Positions 17,185 to 24,590 of a stretch of 50,050 bases of DNA are shown here, piece by piece. Numbering within the stretch: position 1 is the stretch's first letter; each line of letters starts with the position of its first letter. Both the position numbers and the translations under genes were made by a program. The stretch is from DAIOFH01 sp036745875 (GTDB lineage Bacteria > Planctomycetota > SZUA-567): NCBI GenBank assembly GCA_036745875.1, contig DAIOFH010000006.1, forward strand, positions 1 to 50,050. Reading direction: 5' to 3'. Under the pieces are notes generated by a model, which was given only the letters and a program-made list of their open reading frames with translations, was not told the DNA's origin and searched no databases.

Positions 17185-17865
17185 CTACACGAATAAAGCC
17201 GTGCCTATGCGGACCAGCGTCGCACCCTCCTCGATGGCGACCTCGAAATCGCCGGTCATGCCCATGGACAAATGCGGCAACTCGATATTGAAACGCGATC
17301 GGCAGCTGTCCCGCAATTCCCGAAGGCGGCGAAAATGCGGCCGCGCATCCTCCGGGTCGTCACTGTACGGAGCCATGGTCATCAAACCGCGTAACCTGAG
17401 TTTTTCCGTAGTCAAAACTTTTTTGACCAGCTCGTCCGCGAGATCGGCATGGGCGCCGTATTTGCTTTCCTCCCCTGAAACGTTCACCTCGATAAGGATA
17501 TCCAGCGTCTTGCCCGACTTGGCGCATTCCCGTTCCAGGACGTCTATCAGCTTTTCGGATTCGACGGAATGTACACAGGCAAAACCACCTTCCACCGCCT
17601 GCCCAGCCTTGTTCCGCTGCAGATGCCCGATCATGTGCCAAACGGCACCGCTTTCGCCAAGCGCCTGCATCTGCGCCGTACCGTCCGGCACTCGGTTCTC
17701 GCCAAAATCGCGGACGCCCAGGTCATAGAGTTCACGCACTTCGGCGGGACCGACAGTCTTGGTGACCGCGATCAATTTCACCTCTCCAGGATCGCGGCCG
17801 GCGCGTTTGCTTGCCGCGGCCATGCGTTCCCGGACTTTTCCCAGATTTCCCGCGATCACGGACAC
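17185..17865 (-). CDS. yggS: PLP homeostasis protein, YggS/PROSC family
   Basis: A 226-residue single-domain alanine-racemase-fold protein that binds pyridoxal phosphate through the Lys in LIAVTKT near 36. Other marks are FGENRV near 60, WHMIGHLQRNK near 80, EVNVSGEESKYG and LSMGMTGDFEVAIEEG near 200. Its role is balancing PLP and amino-acid pools rather than a known reaction. The start is a GTG at 17865, with a G-rich site just upstream and 17 bases after the nadA stop. A GTG six bases further in is the alternative. Confidence 0.95.
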   Translation of the reverse strand: MSVIAGNLGKVRERMAAASKRAGRDPGEVKLIAVTKTVGPAEVRELYDLGVRDFGENRVPDGTAQMQALGESGAVWHMIGHLQRNKAGQAVEGGFACVHSVESEKLIDVLERECAKSGKTLDILIEVNVSGEESKYGAHADLADELVKKVLTTEKLRLRGLMTMAPYSDDPEDARPHFRRLRELRDSCRSRFNIELPHLSMGMTGDFEVAIEEGATLVRIGTALFV

Positions 17866-17882
17866 TGTTTTACCCCCGTTCC

Positions 17883-18794
17883 TCAACTGATGTCCAGCAT
17901 GCGCTGGATCGGCAGCAACGCGCGCCTGGACGTCTCGGGATCGACCGTCACTTCCGTCTCCATGTCTTCGAGCGCCCAGATCATTTTTTCGATAGTGTTC
18001 AATTTCATATTTGGGCAGTCGGCGATTTCCGCGAGCGGATGGAAGATCTTCCCGGGGTTTTCCTTGCGCAACGGGTGCAGGATGCCGATTTCGGTGGCGA
18101 TGATGAACTCGTCGTTTTCCGATTCCTTGCAATATTTCAGTATTCCCGTCGTGCTGGCGACATAGTCGGCTTTTTCCAGCAGGCTGGGCCGGCATTCGGG
18201 GTGGGCGACGAGGAGAGCATTCGGATATTTGGCCCGGGCGGCGTCGGCCATTTCGGGAAGCATCCGCTCGTGGGTGGGGCAAAAGCCGTTCCACAGGTCC
18301 ATCTTGCGGTCCAACTGCGTCATGACGTAGTGGCCGAGGTTGCGGTCCGGCACGAAAAGGATATCGCGGTCGGCCGGGATGGATTTAACGACGTTGACGG
18401 CATTGGCGCTGGTGCAGCAGATGTCGGAGATCGCCTTGACCGCGGCCGAGGAATTCACGTACGTGACGACGCAGACATAGGGGTTTTCGGACCTGTATTC
18501 CTTTAATTGGCGGGGCATGACCATATTGGCCATCGGGCAGCCGGCGTTGACGTCAGGCACCAACACCTTTTTTCCCGGCGACAAAATGGCCGCTGTTTCA
18601 GCCATAAAGTGCACGCCGCAGAAAAGGATGACATCCGCGTCCGTGTTCGCGGCCAAGCGGGCAAGGCCAAGGCTGTCCCCGACATAATCCGCCGCGTCCT
18701 GCACTTCGGGACGTTGGTAGTTGTGGGCGAGAATCACCGCATTACGCTTTTTCTTGATTTCCTGGAGTCTTTCCAACATGCCATTATTCGACAT
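17883..18794 (-). CDS. nadA: Quinolinate synthase
   Basis: A 303-residue 4Fe-4S enzyme that condenses iminoaspartate with DHAP to quinolinate in NAD synthesis. The three cluster cysteines are visible in DVNAGCPMANM near 85, WNGFCPTHE near 170 and ADCPNMKL near 257. AHNYQRPEVQDAADYVGDS near 23 is the substrate-binding start. The partner genes nadB and nadC are not in the window. The ATG is preceded by aggatag. It heads a six-gene minus-strand string (nadA, yggS, proC, ribH, nusB, PHP). Confidence 0.97.
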   Translation of the reverse strand: MSNNGMLERLQEIKKKRNAVILAHNYQRPEVQDAADYVGDSLGLARLAANTDADVILFCGVHFMAETAAILSPGKKVLVPDVNAGCPMANMVMPRQLKEYRSENPYVCVVTYVNSSAAVKAISDICCTSANAVNVVKSIPADRDILFVPDRNLGHYVMTQLDRKMDLWNGFCPTHERMLPEMADAARAKYPNALLVAHPECRPSLLEKADYVASTTGILKYCKESENDEFIIATEIGILHPLRKENPGKIFHPLAEIADCPNMKLNTIEKMIWALEDMETEVTVDPETSRRALLPIQRMLDIS

Positions 18795-18898
18795 ATCCTA
18801 TCCTTCCTGCGTGTCGGGGCTCATTTCCCGAAAAGCTGCGTTTATATGACCGCTACTTACGGCCGGACCTATAATTCTATATATGCAAAGGGGTTCCG

Positions 18899-19696
18899 TC
18901 AACCGATAACGACGGTCTCCTCCGGTTCGCCATCACGGAACTCCAGGAAACGGCCCCTTGGGAGGGTGATGATGAAACGGGCTCCGCGCTCGGCCATCTG
19001 TTCCACCCGAATATTGCCGCGATGCTCTTCCACCGTGCGCTTGACGATTCCGAGCCCGAGGCCATTGCCCTTGGATTTGGTGGTGTAGAACAGGTCGAAT
19101 ATTTTATCCTCGTCCCCCAGCTCCACCCCTTCCCCGTTGTCCTGGATGATCAACTCGATGCCGTCCTCTTCTTCCGCTGTCGCGATGCCGATGCGACCCT
19201 CGAAGTCCTCCGCTTTCTGGTCGCGCAGCTCTTCGATGCTTTCCTTGGAGTTTTTCAAAAGGTTCAGGACCACATGGGTAAACTGGTTCTTGTCCAGCAC
19301 CACCGGGTACATGTCAGTCGCCAGGTTCGACTCGATGACAATGCCCGCTTCGTCCATCTCCGGCCGGACGAACTCGATAATTTCACGAAGAAACATATTG
19401 AGGTCGGTGGGAACGGGATCGATCTTCGGGGGACGGGCGAAGGTAAGGAAGGCGTCAAGCATCCGGGCAAGCGATTTCACTTCGTTGTACACCCTGCGGC
19501 AGCGCTTGTCGAAGCGCGGGCGCAGATCCGGCGGCAGCCGCTCCGCATCCTCCACCAGCATTTCCACCGTAAGGAGGATGGCGTGCAAGGGGGTTTTGAT
19601 CTCGTGCACCAGCCCCGCGGCCAACACGCCGACATAGGCGAGCCGTTCTTCGCGGGCTTTTTCGTCTTCTTCATCTGGACGCCTGCGCTTGGACAT
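18899..19696 (-). CDS. Soluble sensor histidine kinase
   Basis: A 265-residue two-component kinase with no membrane segment and no recognisable PAS or GAF sensor. A short charged N-terminus leads into HisKA with LVHEIKTPLHAIL (phospho-acceptor His near 34). The HATPase_c domain follows, with N box LLKNSKESI near 150, G1 DNGEG near 184 and GNGLGLGIVKR near 205. It resembles the transmitter half of NtrB-like kinases. No response regulator is adjacent. The ATG at 19696 follows gggga. A hairpin separates it from the upstream LOG gene. Confidence 0.92.
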   Translation of the reverse strand: MSKRRRPDEEDEKAREERLAYVGVLAAGLVHEIKTPLHAILLTVEMLVEDAERLPPDLRPRFDKRCRRVYNEVKSLARMLDAFLTFARPPKIDPVPTDLNMFLREIIEFVRPEMDEAGIVIESNLATDMYPVVLDKNQFTHVVLNLLKNSKESIEELRDQKAEDFEGRIGIATAEEEDGIELIIQDNGEGVELGDEDKIFDLFYTTKSKGNGLGLGIVKRTVEEHRGNIRVEQMAERGARFIITLPRGRFLEFRDGEPEETVVIG

Positions 19697-19718
19697 GGGA
19701 TTCCCCGTTTTACAAAAC

Positions 19719-19750
19719 TGCATTTGCCGGCATTATAACCGGCAAATGCA
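19719..19750. terminator. Stem-loop between LOG gene and histidine kinase gene
   Basis: A 12-base perfect inverted repeat (tgcatttgccgg, 8-base loop, ccggcaaatgca). On the minus strand it is followed by agttttgt, a short T-run, so it may terminate the LOG transcript just before the kinase. Confidence 0.6.
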
Positions 19751-19786
19751 GAATACAAAAGTAATGAATGGTTACCACCTATTCAT

Positions 19787-20443
19787 TTATTTTTTCAGTT
19801 TTTCATTCAGTATTTCCATCACTTCAGACGGATTGGCGGCTATTTCGTACAGCTTCAGGTCGTCGGTGCTTATCAATTTCTGCGCCAGCAACTCGTCCTC
19901 GATCCATTCCAGCATCCCTCCCCAGAATTTGCGGCCGACCAGGATAATCGGCATCGGCGGAATTTTCAGGGTCTGGACCAGGGTAAGGTGCTCGAACAGC
20001 TCGTCCATGGTTCCGAATCCTCCGGGAAAAGCAATGATTGCCCGGGAATATTTGGAAAACATGACCTTGCGGCAGAAAAAATACCTGAACGACAACAGCT
20101 TGCTGATGAACGGGTTCGGCTTCTGCTCGAACGGCAGGTCGATGTTAAGGCCGACCGAGACGCCGTTGGCTTCCCTGGCTCCCCTGTTTGCCGCTTCCAT
20201 GATGCCGGGGCCGCCGCCGGTAATGACGGTATAGCCTTCCATCGCCAGGTCGCGGCCAAGGTTGACGGCCATTTTGTAGTACTTGTCCTCCGGCGGGGTG
20301 CGGGCCGAGCCGAAGACGCTGACGCCGTTGTCAATTTTAGCCATGGATTCGAAGCCGTCGACAAATTCCGCCATGATGCGGAAAATGCGCCACGGATCGA
20401 GATTGCGAAAATCATCCAGTTCGTATTTGTTGGAGTTGTCCAT
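19787..20443 (-). CDS. LOG-family nucleotide-binding protein (TIGR00730 type)
   Basis: A 218-residue Rossmann-like protein with the two diagnostic motifs GGGPGIMEAANRGA near 76 and PGGFGTMDELFE near 140. Plant and some bacterial relatives are cytokinin riboside 5'-monophosphate phosphoribohydrolases; others are PpnN-like nucleotide 5'-monophosphate nucleosidases. The length and the conserved Arg/Glu of the motifs suggest catalysis, but the substrate is unknown. It lies downstream of a small lipoprotein gene and upstream of the kinase. Confidence 0.93.
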   Translation of the reverse strand: MDNSNKYELDDFRNLDPWRIFRIMAEFVDGFESMAKIDNGVSVFGSARTPPEDKYYKMAVNLGRDLAMEGYTVITGGGPGIMEAANRGAREANGVSVGLNIDLPFEQKPNPFISKLLSFRYFFCRKVMFSKYSRAIIAFPGGFGTMDELFEHLTLVQTLKIPPMPIILVGRKFWGGMLEWIEDELLAQKLISTDDLKLYEIAANPSEVMEILNEKLKK

Positions 20444-20501
20444 AGTACAGAGTATCCCCCCGCTTTTTACGTCATTTCAATGCGTTCCACAATCCGGATC
20501 A

Positions 20502-20801
20502 CTAGAAGTCGACCAGCGACGCGTTGCTCTTGCGCTGTTCTTCCACCTTGTCCAAATCGGTGCGGTAATCGGAAAGGTTCTCGTCGGTCAGGTCTTCGCC
20601 GGAAGGCAGTGCACGCCTGTCGCCGTCGCTCTCGATTTCTGCTGGGGCCGCCGGATCCTCGGGAAGGGTGTAATCTTCGGGCAGACGTTCCTTGCCCTTG
20701 TCGTCCCACCAGAATCTGGGACCGCCGACCTCCCTGCCGCAACCTGCCAGCGTAGCAGCGCTCAAAACGACCAACATCAACAAGACAACAATTTTACGCA
20801 T
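20502..20801 (-). CDS. Small lipoprotein, no known family
   Basis: A 99-residue protein with a lipoprotein signal MRKIVVLLMLVVLSAATLAG and lipobox LAGC, so it is lipidated at Cys21 and membrane-anchored. The mature part is acidic and rich in D, E and P, with a basic patch (EEQRKSNASLVDF) at the end and no predicted globular domain. It is 58 bases upstream of the LOG gene. I recognise no function. Confidence 0.8.
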   Translation of the reverse strand: MRKIVVLLMLVVLSAATLAGCGREVGGPRFWWDDKGKERLPEDYTLPEDPAAPAEIESDGDRRALPSGEDLTDENLSDYRTDLDKVEEQRKSNASLVDF

Positions 20802-20836
20802 AAGTAAAAGCTCCAGTAGGCGATTCCAAAATATTC

Positions 20837-21283
20837 CTATTTTTTAATGCTACCCGTCCCGCCCCCGGGAGTCAAGATTGGCTCTACTCCCTCCACCGTC
20901 ATGGTGTTGGACTGGAATGTCGCCACCAATTTCCCTTCGTCGTTGACGACGTCCACTGACACAAACGACGCCCTGCGTCCGGCTTTCAACACTTTTCCTT
21001 CGGCTGTCAGCACGCCCTGGCCCCAGACGCCGCGAAGGTAGGAAATACTGGCCGTCACAGCGGTATTGGGAATCCCGGCCATATTCGAAGCCAGGGCGGA
21101 CGTGTAGTCCGCCAGGGTGAAAATCACCCCGCCCTGGATGCGTCCGTGGCCATTCAGGTGCTTTTCAGCCAGTTGCAGGCGGGTTTTGGCGAAGCCAGGC
21201 CGGGCTTCGACAACTTCAATGCCTGTCAGGGCGGCATACCTGTCGTCGCCCATCAATTCCCGCCACTTACTATTATCGGCCAT
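20837..21283 (-). CDS. Hotdog-fold acyl-CoA thioesterase, PaaI-like
   Basis: A 148-residue single hotdog domain. The core helix region is GHGRIQGGVIFTLADYTSALASN near 50-72; the Asp of LADYTSA is the usual catalytic acid. The family's HGG is here QGG, a mild deviation. TASISYLRGVWGQGVLTAEGKVLKAGRRASF follows the PaaI pattern for a tetramer hydrolysing phenylacetyl-type or other acyl-CoA esters. The start at 21283 (MADNSKW) has gagaagaag upstream and overlaps the MFS stop by 11 bases, implying coupled translation. A start at 21301 is possible. Confidence 0.88.
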   Translation of the reverse strand: MADNSKWRELMGDDRYAALTGIEVVEARPGFAKTRLQLAEKHLNGHGRIQGGVIFTLADYTSALASNMAGIPNTAVTASISYLRGVWGQGVLTAEGKVLKAGRRASFVSVDVVNDEGKLVATFQSNTMTVEGVEPILTPGGGTGSIKK

Positions 21284-22517
21284 TTCTTCTTCTCCATGCA
21301 ATGATTATACTCAAAACGACGCCTGCGGCGGCAATAATCCCGGCCGCAAGGAAGGCCTTGGGGTATTCCGCCGGACCGCCGTTACGGTAGTGCGCCACAA
21401 CCTGCGGTGCGAGGATGGCGACTACGGAGAAGGAACTGAACAGGACCGCCAGGTTCATGGCGGCATTTTTGATGCCAAAACAATCGGCCGACAAACTCGG
21501 GAATGTCCCCAGCACCCCGCCGTAGCACAATCCCGCCGCCATGATGCAGGGGAGGAAAAAGCCGGGCGCGCTCACATGACCATACAGAACCAGCATCGCG
21601 CCCGCGGTGATGGCGAATGCCGCCCCAAGCATGAAAACCCTGCCAAGTCGGTCGGACAAAAAGCCCCACAATACACGGCCAATGGCATTGGACAACGCGA
21701 AAGCCATCACGGCGATGGTCGAACTCTCGCGTGTATAACCAGCCAGTTCCACCGCGATCGGCGCGGCAAGCCCGCTAACCAGAACCCCTGCGAACGCACC
21801 GGCGATGTAGGCGAAATACATGAGCCAGAACAGGGAGCGCCGAATAATCTGCGTCCAGTTCAAATCCGCCGCCGCCGGCTTTGCCGCCACACCGCGGGAG
21901 GCGTCAGGCGTTGGCGGCGTCCAGCCCTCGGGCACATATCCTGCCGGGGGATTCTGGACGTATAACGCGGCAAGACCCATGGCGACCAAAGAGGCAATGC
22001 CGAGGATCTTGAACATGTTCATAACCCCGTACGCCTCTGTAAAACGGGCAGCAAGGGGAGCAAGCACGATAGGTCCGACACCGACCGCGCCGACGGCAAG
22101 ACCGGAAGCAAAGCCGCGCTTTTCGGGAAACCAGCGGACCATGGTGCCGATGACCGTTCCATAAGCGGAGCCGCTTCCGATGGAAGTCATTACGCCGAGA
22201 GTAATGGCGATCCAGGCGACGGAATTGCCGAATCCGGCGAGGAACAGGCCGCCGCCGAAAAGCACTGCGCCGATAGCCACGGTAAGGCGGGTTTTTCCAT
22301 AATCGGCGAGCTTGCCGGAAAGAATCATCCCCACCGGCAGAAAAGCGAGGCACATGGCAAAGATCAAGCCCCATTCCCGCGACCATTCTTCGCGCGGGCG
22401 GTTCAGGGCTTCCCCCAGGGGAAGCATAAACACGCTGGAAGTATACGCCATCCCCTGACAGAGATTGGCGACCAAACCGACAAGAAGAATCAGCCAACGT
22501 TTTTTGTCCAGGGACAT
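21273..22517 (-). CDS. MFS transporter, oxalate/formate antiporter (OxlT)-like
   Basis: A 414-residue inner-membrane protein with twelve membrane segments. MAYTSSVFMLPLGEALNRPREEWS, SGKLADYGKTRL and the helix-4/5 run GTVIGTMVRWFPEKRGFASGL are typical of the OxlT/monocarboxylate branch. It probably moves a small carboxylate. The ATG at 22517 follows aaaggtgg. It overlaps the thioesterase gene by 11 bases, which suggests transport and CoA-ester hydrolysis of the same or a related acid. Confidence 0.9.
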   Translation of the reverse strand: MSLDKKRWLILLVGLVANLCQGMAYTSSVFMLPLGEALNRPREEWSREWGLIFAMCLAFLPVGMILSGKLADYGKTRLTVAIGAVLFGGGLFLAGFGNSVAWIAITLGVMTSIGSGSAYGTVIGTMVRWFPEKRGFASGLAVGAVGVGPIVLAPLAARFTEAYGVMNMFKILGIASLVAMGLAALYVQNPPAGYVPEGWTPPTPDASRGVAAKPAAADLNWTQIIRRSLFWLMYFAYIAGAFAGVLVSGLAAPIAVELAGYTRESSTIAVMAFALSNAIGRVLWGFLSDRLGRVFMLGAAFAITAGAMLVLYGHVSAPGFFLPCIMAAGLCYGGVLGTFPSLSADCFGIKNAAMNLAVLFSSFSVVAILAPQVVAHYRNGGPAEYPKAFLAAGIIAAAGVVLSIIIAWRRRNGR

Positions 22518-22626
22518 GGCAACCACCTTTCCGCTTCGAAACAAAATTTATTCCGGCTAACCCGGCATTATTCAAGGGGGTTACAAAGTACCTGATAACG
22601 CTGGCGAACGCAAGACGAATTGACGA

Positions 22627-23106
22627 TTATTCAATAATCTCAAGAAGGATTGCCGCTTGCGCCGATACGGCCATCCCCTCCCCAACAGGCCCGAGGCCTT
22701 CCGCGCTCTTGGCCTTGACATTTATCCGCCGGGGGTCGGCTGCGAGATGTTTCGCTATGTTGTCGCGGATAGGCATTTTCCAGTCGGCGAGCCTGGGCTT
22801 TTCCAGGTCTATCGTGACGTCCGCGTTGACGACCCGCATTCCCTTTACCGACAATAAGGCCATAACCTCCTCGACAAACCGGAAAGACGCCTCGTTTTTC
22901 CTAACCTTCGACGCGGGATACATTTCGCCGATGTCCCCTAGCCCGGCCGCTCCCAGCAGGGCGTCGGTCAAGGCATGAAAAACGACATCGCCGTCGGAGT
23001 GTGCCTCCGCCATTTTTTCCGCCGGGACCTTTACCCCCCCCAGCCAGATACCCTCACCCGGAACCAGACGGTGCAAATCCGTGCCATATCCTATTCTGAA
23101 TGCCAT
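22627..23106 (-). CDS. ispF: 2-C-methyl-D-erythritol 2,4-cyclodiphosphate synthase
   Basis: A 159-residue enzyme of the MEP isoprenoid pathway that forms the cyclic diphosphate. Zinc ligands lie in GYGTDLHRL near 7-12 and in AHSDGDVVFHALTDALLGA near 36-52. DIGEMYP, DVTIDLEKPRL and NVKAKSAEGLGPVG complete the family pattern. It works as a homotrimer. IspD, usually encoded next door, is not adjacent. It diverges from ribBA across 226 bases. Confidence 0.97.
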   Translation of the reverse strand: MAFRIGYGTDLHRLVPGEGIWLGGVKVPAEKMAEAHSDGDVVFHALTDALLGAAGLGDIGEMYPASKVRKNEASFRFVEEVMALLSVKGMRVVNADVTIDLEKPRLADWKMPIRDNIAKHLAADPRRINVKAKSAEGLGPVGEGMAVSAQAAILLEIIE

Positions 23107-23200
23107 TGTTTTCCCCGCCTCTTCTACAGGATACCCTCACAGGTTAGTATACCGCGCACATTATTTCATTATCCTTCCACCCCTGATATTTGGCAAGGCA

Positions 23201-23229
23201 TTGACAAGGGGCTTGATTCAGACAAGAAT
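23201..23229 (+). promoter_or_regulatory. Putative promoter of ribBA
   Basis: A consensus TTGACA at 23201-23206, a 17-base spacer and AAGAAT at 23224-23229. The 100-base leader shows no FMN riboswitch pattern. It does contain a hairpin (gccggcaaaa-ac-gttttttgccgac, 23281-23305) just before the aaggaagg ribosome site, which could modulate expression. Confidence 0.45.
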
Positions 23230-23332
23230 AATAGGTTTGAGATACGAAAGCTGATTTACCGTCGGCTTATATTCATGGTGGCCGGCAAAAACGTTTTTTG
23301 CCGACCCCTTATGTAAAAAGGAAGGTATTGCT

Positions 23333-24583
23333 ATGGAATTTTGCGAAATACCGGAAGCTCTCGAAGAGCTTAGGGCCGGGCGCATGATTGTTCTTGTCGA
23401 CGACGAAAACCGTGAGAACGAAGGCGATTTCGTCATGGCCGGCGAACTGACCCGCGCCGAAGACATAAACTTCATGGCGACGTACGGGAAAGGCTGGATC
23501 TGCCTGACCCTGGACGACGAGGCCTGCCAACGCCTCGAACTACCGCAAATGGTCCAGCACAACAGCGCCCAATTCGGGACAGCCTTCACCATCACCATCG
23601 AATCCCGCGAAGGCGTCACCACCGGTATCAGCGCCGCCGACCGGGCCCATACCATCAGAGTCGCCTCGCGCGCCGATTCGACCGCCGCCGACCTGGTCCG
23701 TCCCGGCCATGTCCAACCGATCCGGGCGAAGCCGGGCGGGGTCCTCGTCCGCACAGGACAAACCGAAGGCTCCATCGACCTGCTGCGCCTTGCCGGACTC
23801 CGTCCCGCCGGCGTCATCTGCGAAATCATGAACGACGACGGCAGCATGGCCCGCTTGCCGCAGCTGGAGGAATTCTGCCAAAAGCACAACCTCAAGCTGA
23901 CATCCGTCGCCAAAATCATCGAATACCGCCGCCGCAACGAAAAACTGGTCAAACCCATCGCCACCGTCGACATGCCCACTGATTTCGGCCGGTTCAAGCT
24001 GTATGACTACCGTTCCGATGTTCTTGACGAATCCCACCTGGCGCTTGTCCTCGGCGACGACCTCTATCCTGGCGCGCCAACGAGCGACAGACCGGTTTTG
24101 ACGCGCGTGCACTCCGAATGCCTGACCGGCGACGTGTTCCATTCGCATCGCTGCGACTGCGGCGAACAGCTGCAGGCCGCCATGAAGATGGTCCAGGAAG
24201 AAGGGCGCGGCATTGTCCTGTACATGCGCCAGGAAGGACGCGGCATTGGCCTTGACAACAAGCTGCGCGCCTATGAGTTGCAGGAAAAGGGCATGGACAC
24301 GGTCGAGGCCAATGTGGAACTCGGTTTTGCCGCAGACCTCCGGGACTACGGGGTCGGCGCGCAGATGCTTGCCGATCTGGGCGCTTGCCAGCTCCGCCTC
24401 ATGACCAATAATCCGAAAAAAATCGCCGGGCTTTCCGGCTATGGCCTGGAAGTGGTCGAGCGCGTCCCGATCGCCATTCAGGCGCACCTGGAAAACAAGA
24501 GCTATCTCAATGCTAAACGCTCGAAAATGGGCCATATTCTTCCCGAGGAACTTACCAACAAAACCCAGTCCGGAAGGTTCTAA
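23333..24583 (+). CDS. ribBA: Bifunctional DHBP synthase / GTP cyclohydrolase II
   Basis: A 416-residue enzyme for both entry steps of riboflavin synthesis. The DHBP synthase domain (about 1-200) has DDENRENEGDFVMAGE near 23 and RPGHVQPIRAKPGG near 123. The metal-binding His of the usual GHTEA block is Gln here (TGQTEGSIDL). The GTP cyclohydrolase II domain has the zinc cysteines in ECLTGDVFHSHRCDCGEQ near 262 and QEGRGIGLDNKLRAY near 302. aaggaagg precedes the ATG. The product feeds RibH, encoded on the other strand at 15.7 kb. The stop is seven bases from the next gene. Confidence 0.96.
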   Translation: MEFCEIPEALEELRAGRMIVLVDDENRENEGDFVMAGELTRAEDINFMATYGKGWICLTLDDEACQRLELPQMVQHNSAQFGTAFTITIESREGVTTGISAADRAHTIRVASRADSTAADLVRPGHVQPIRAKPGGVLVRTGQTEGSIDLLRLAGLRPAGVICEIMNDDGSMARLPQLEEFCQKHNLKLTSVAKIIEYRRRNEKLVKPIATVDMPTDFGRFKLYDYRSDVLDESHLALVLGDDLYPGAPTSDRPVLTRVHSECLTGDVFHSHRCDCGEQLQAAMKMVQEEGRGIVLYMRQEGRGIGLDNKLRAYELQEKGMDTVEANVELGFAADLRDYGVGAQMLADLGACQLRLMTNNPKKIAGLSGYGLEVVERVPIAIQAHLENKSYLNAKRSKMGHILPEELTNKTQSGRF

Positions 24584-24590
24584 CAGGCAC

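Noticed and set aside
23107..23332. FMN riboswitch upstream of ribBA
   Set aside because: The leader lacks the conserved RFN boxes; only a simple hairpin is seen.
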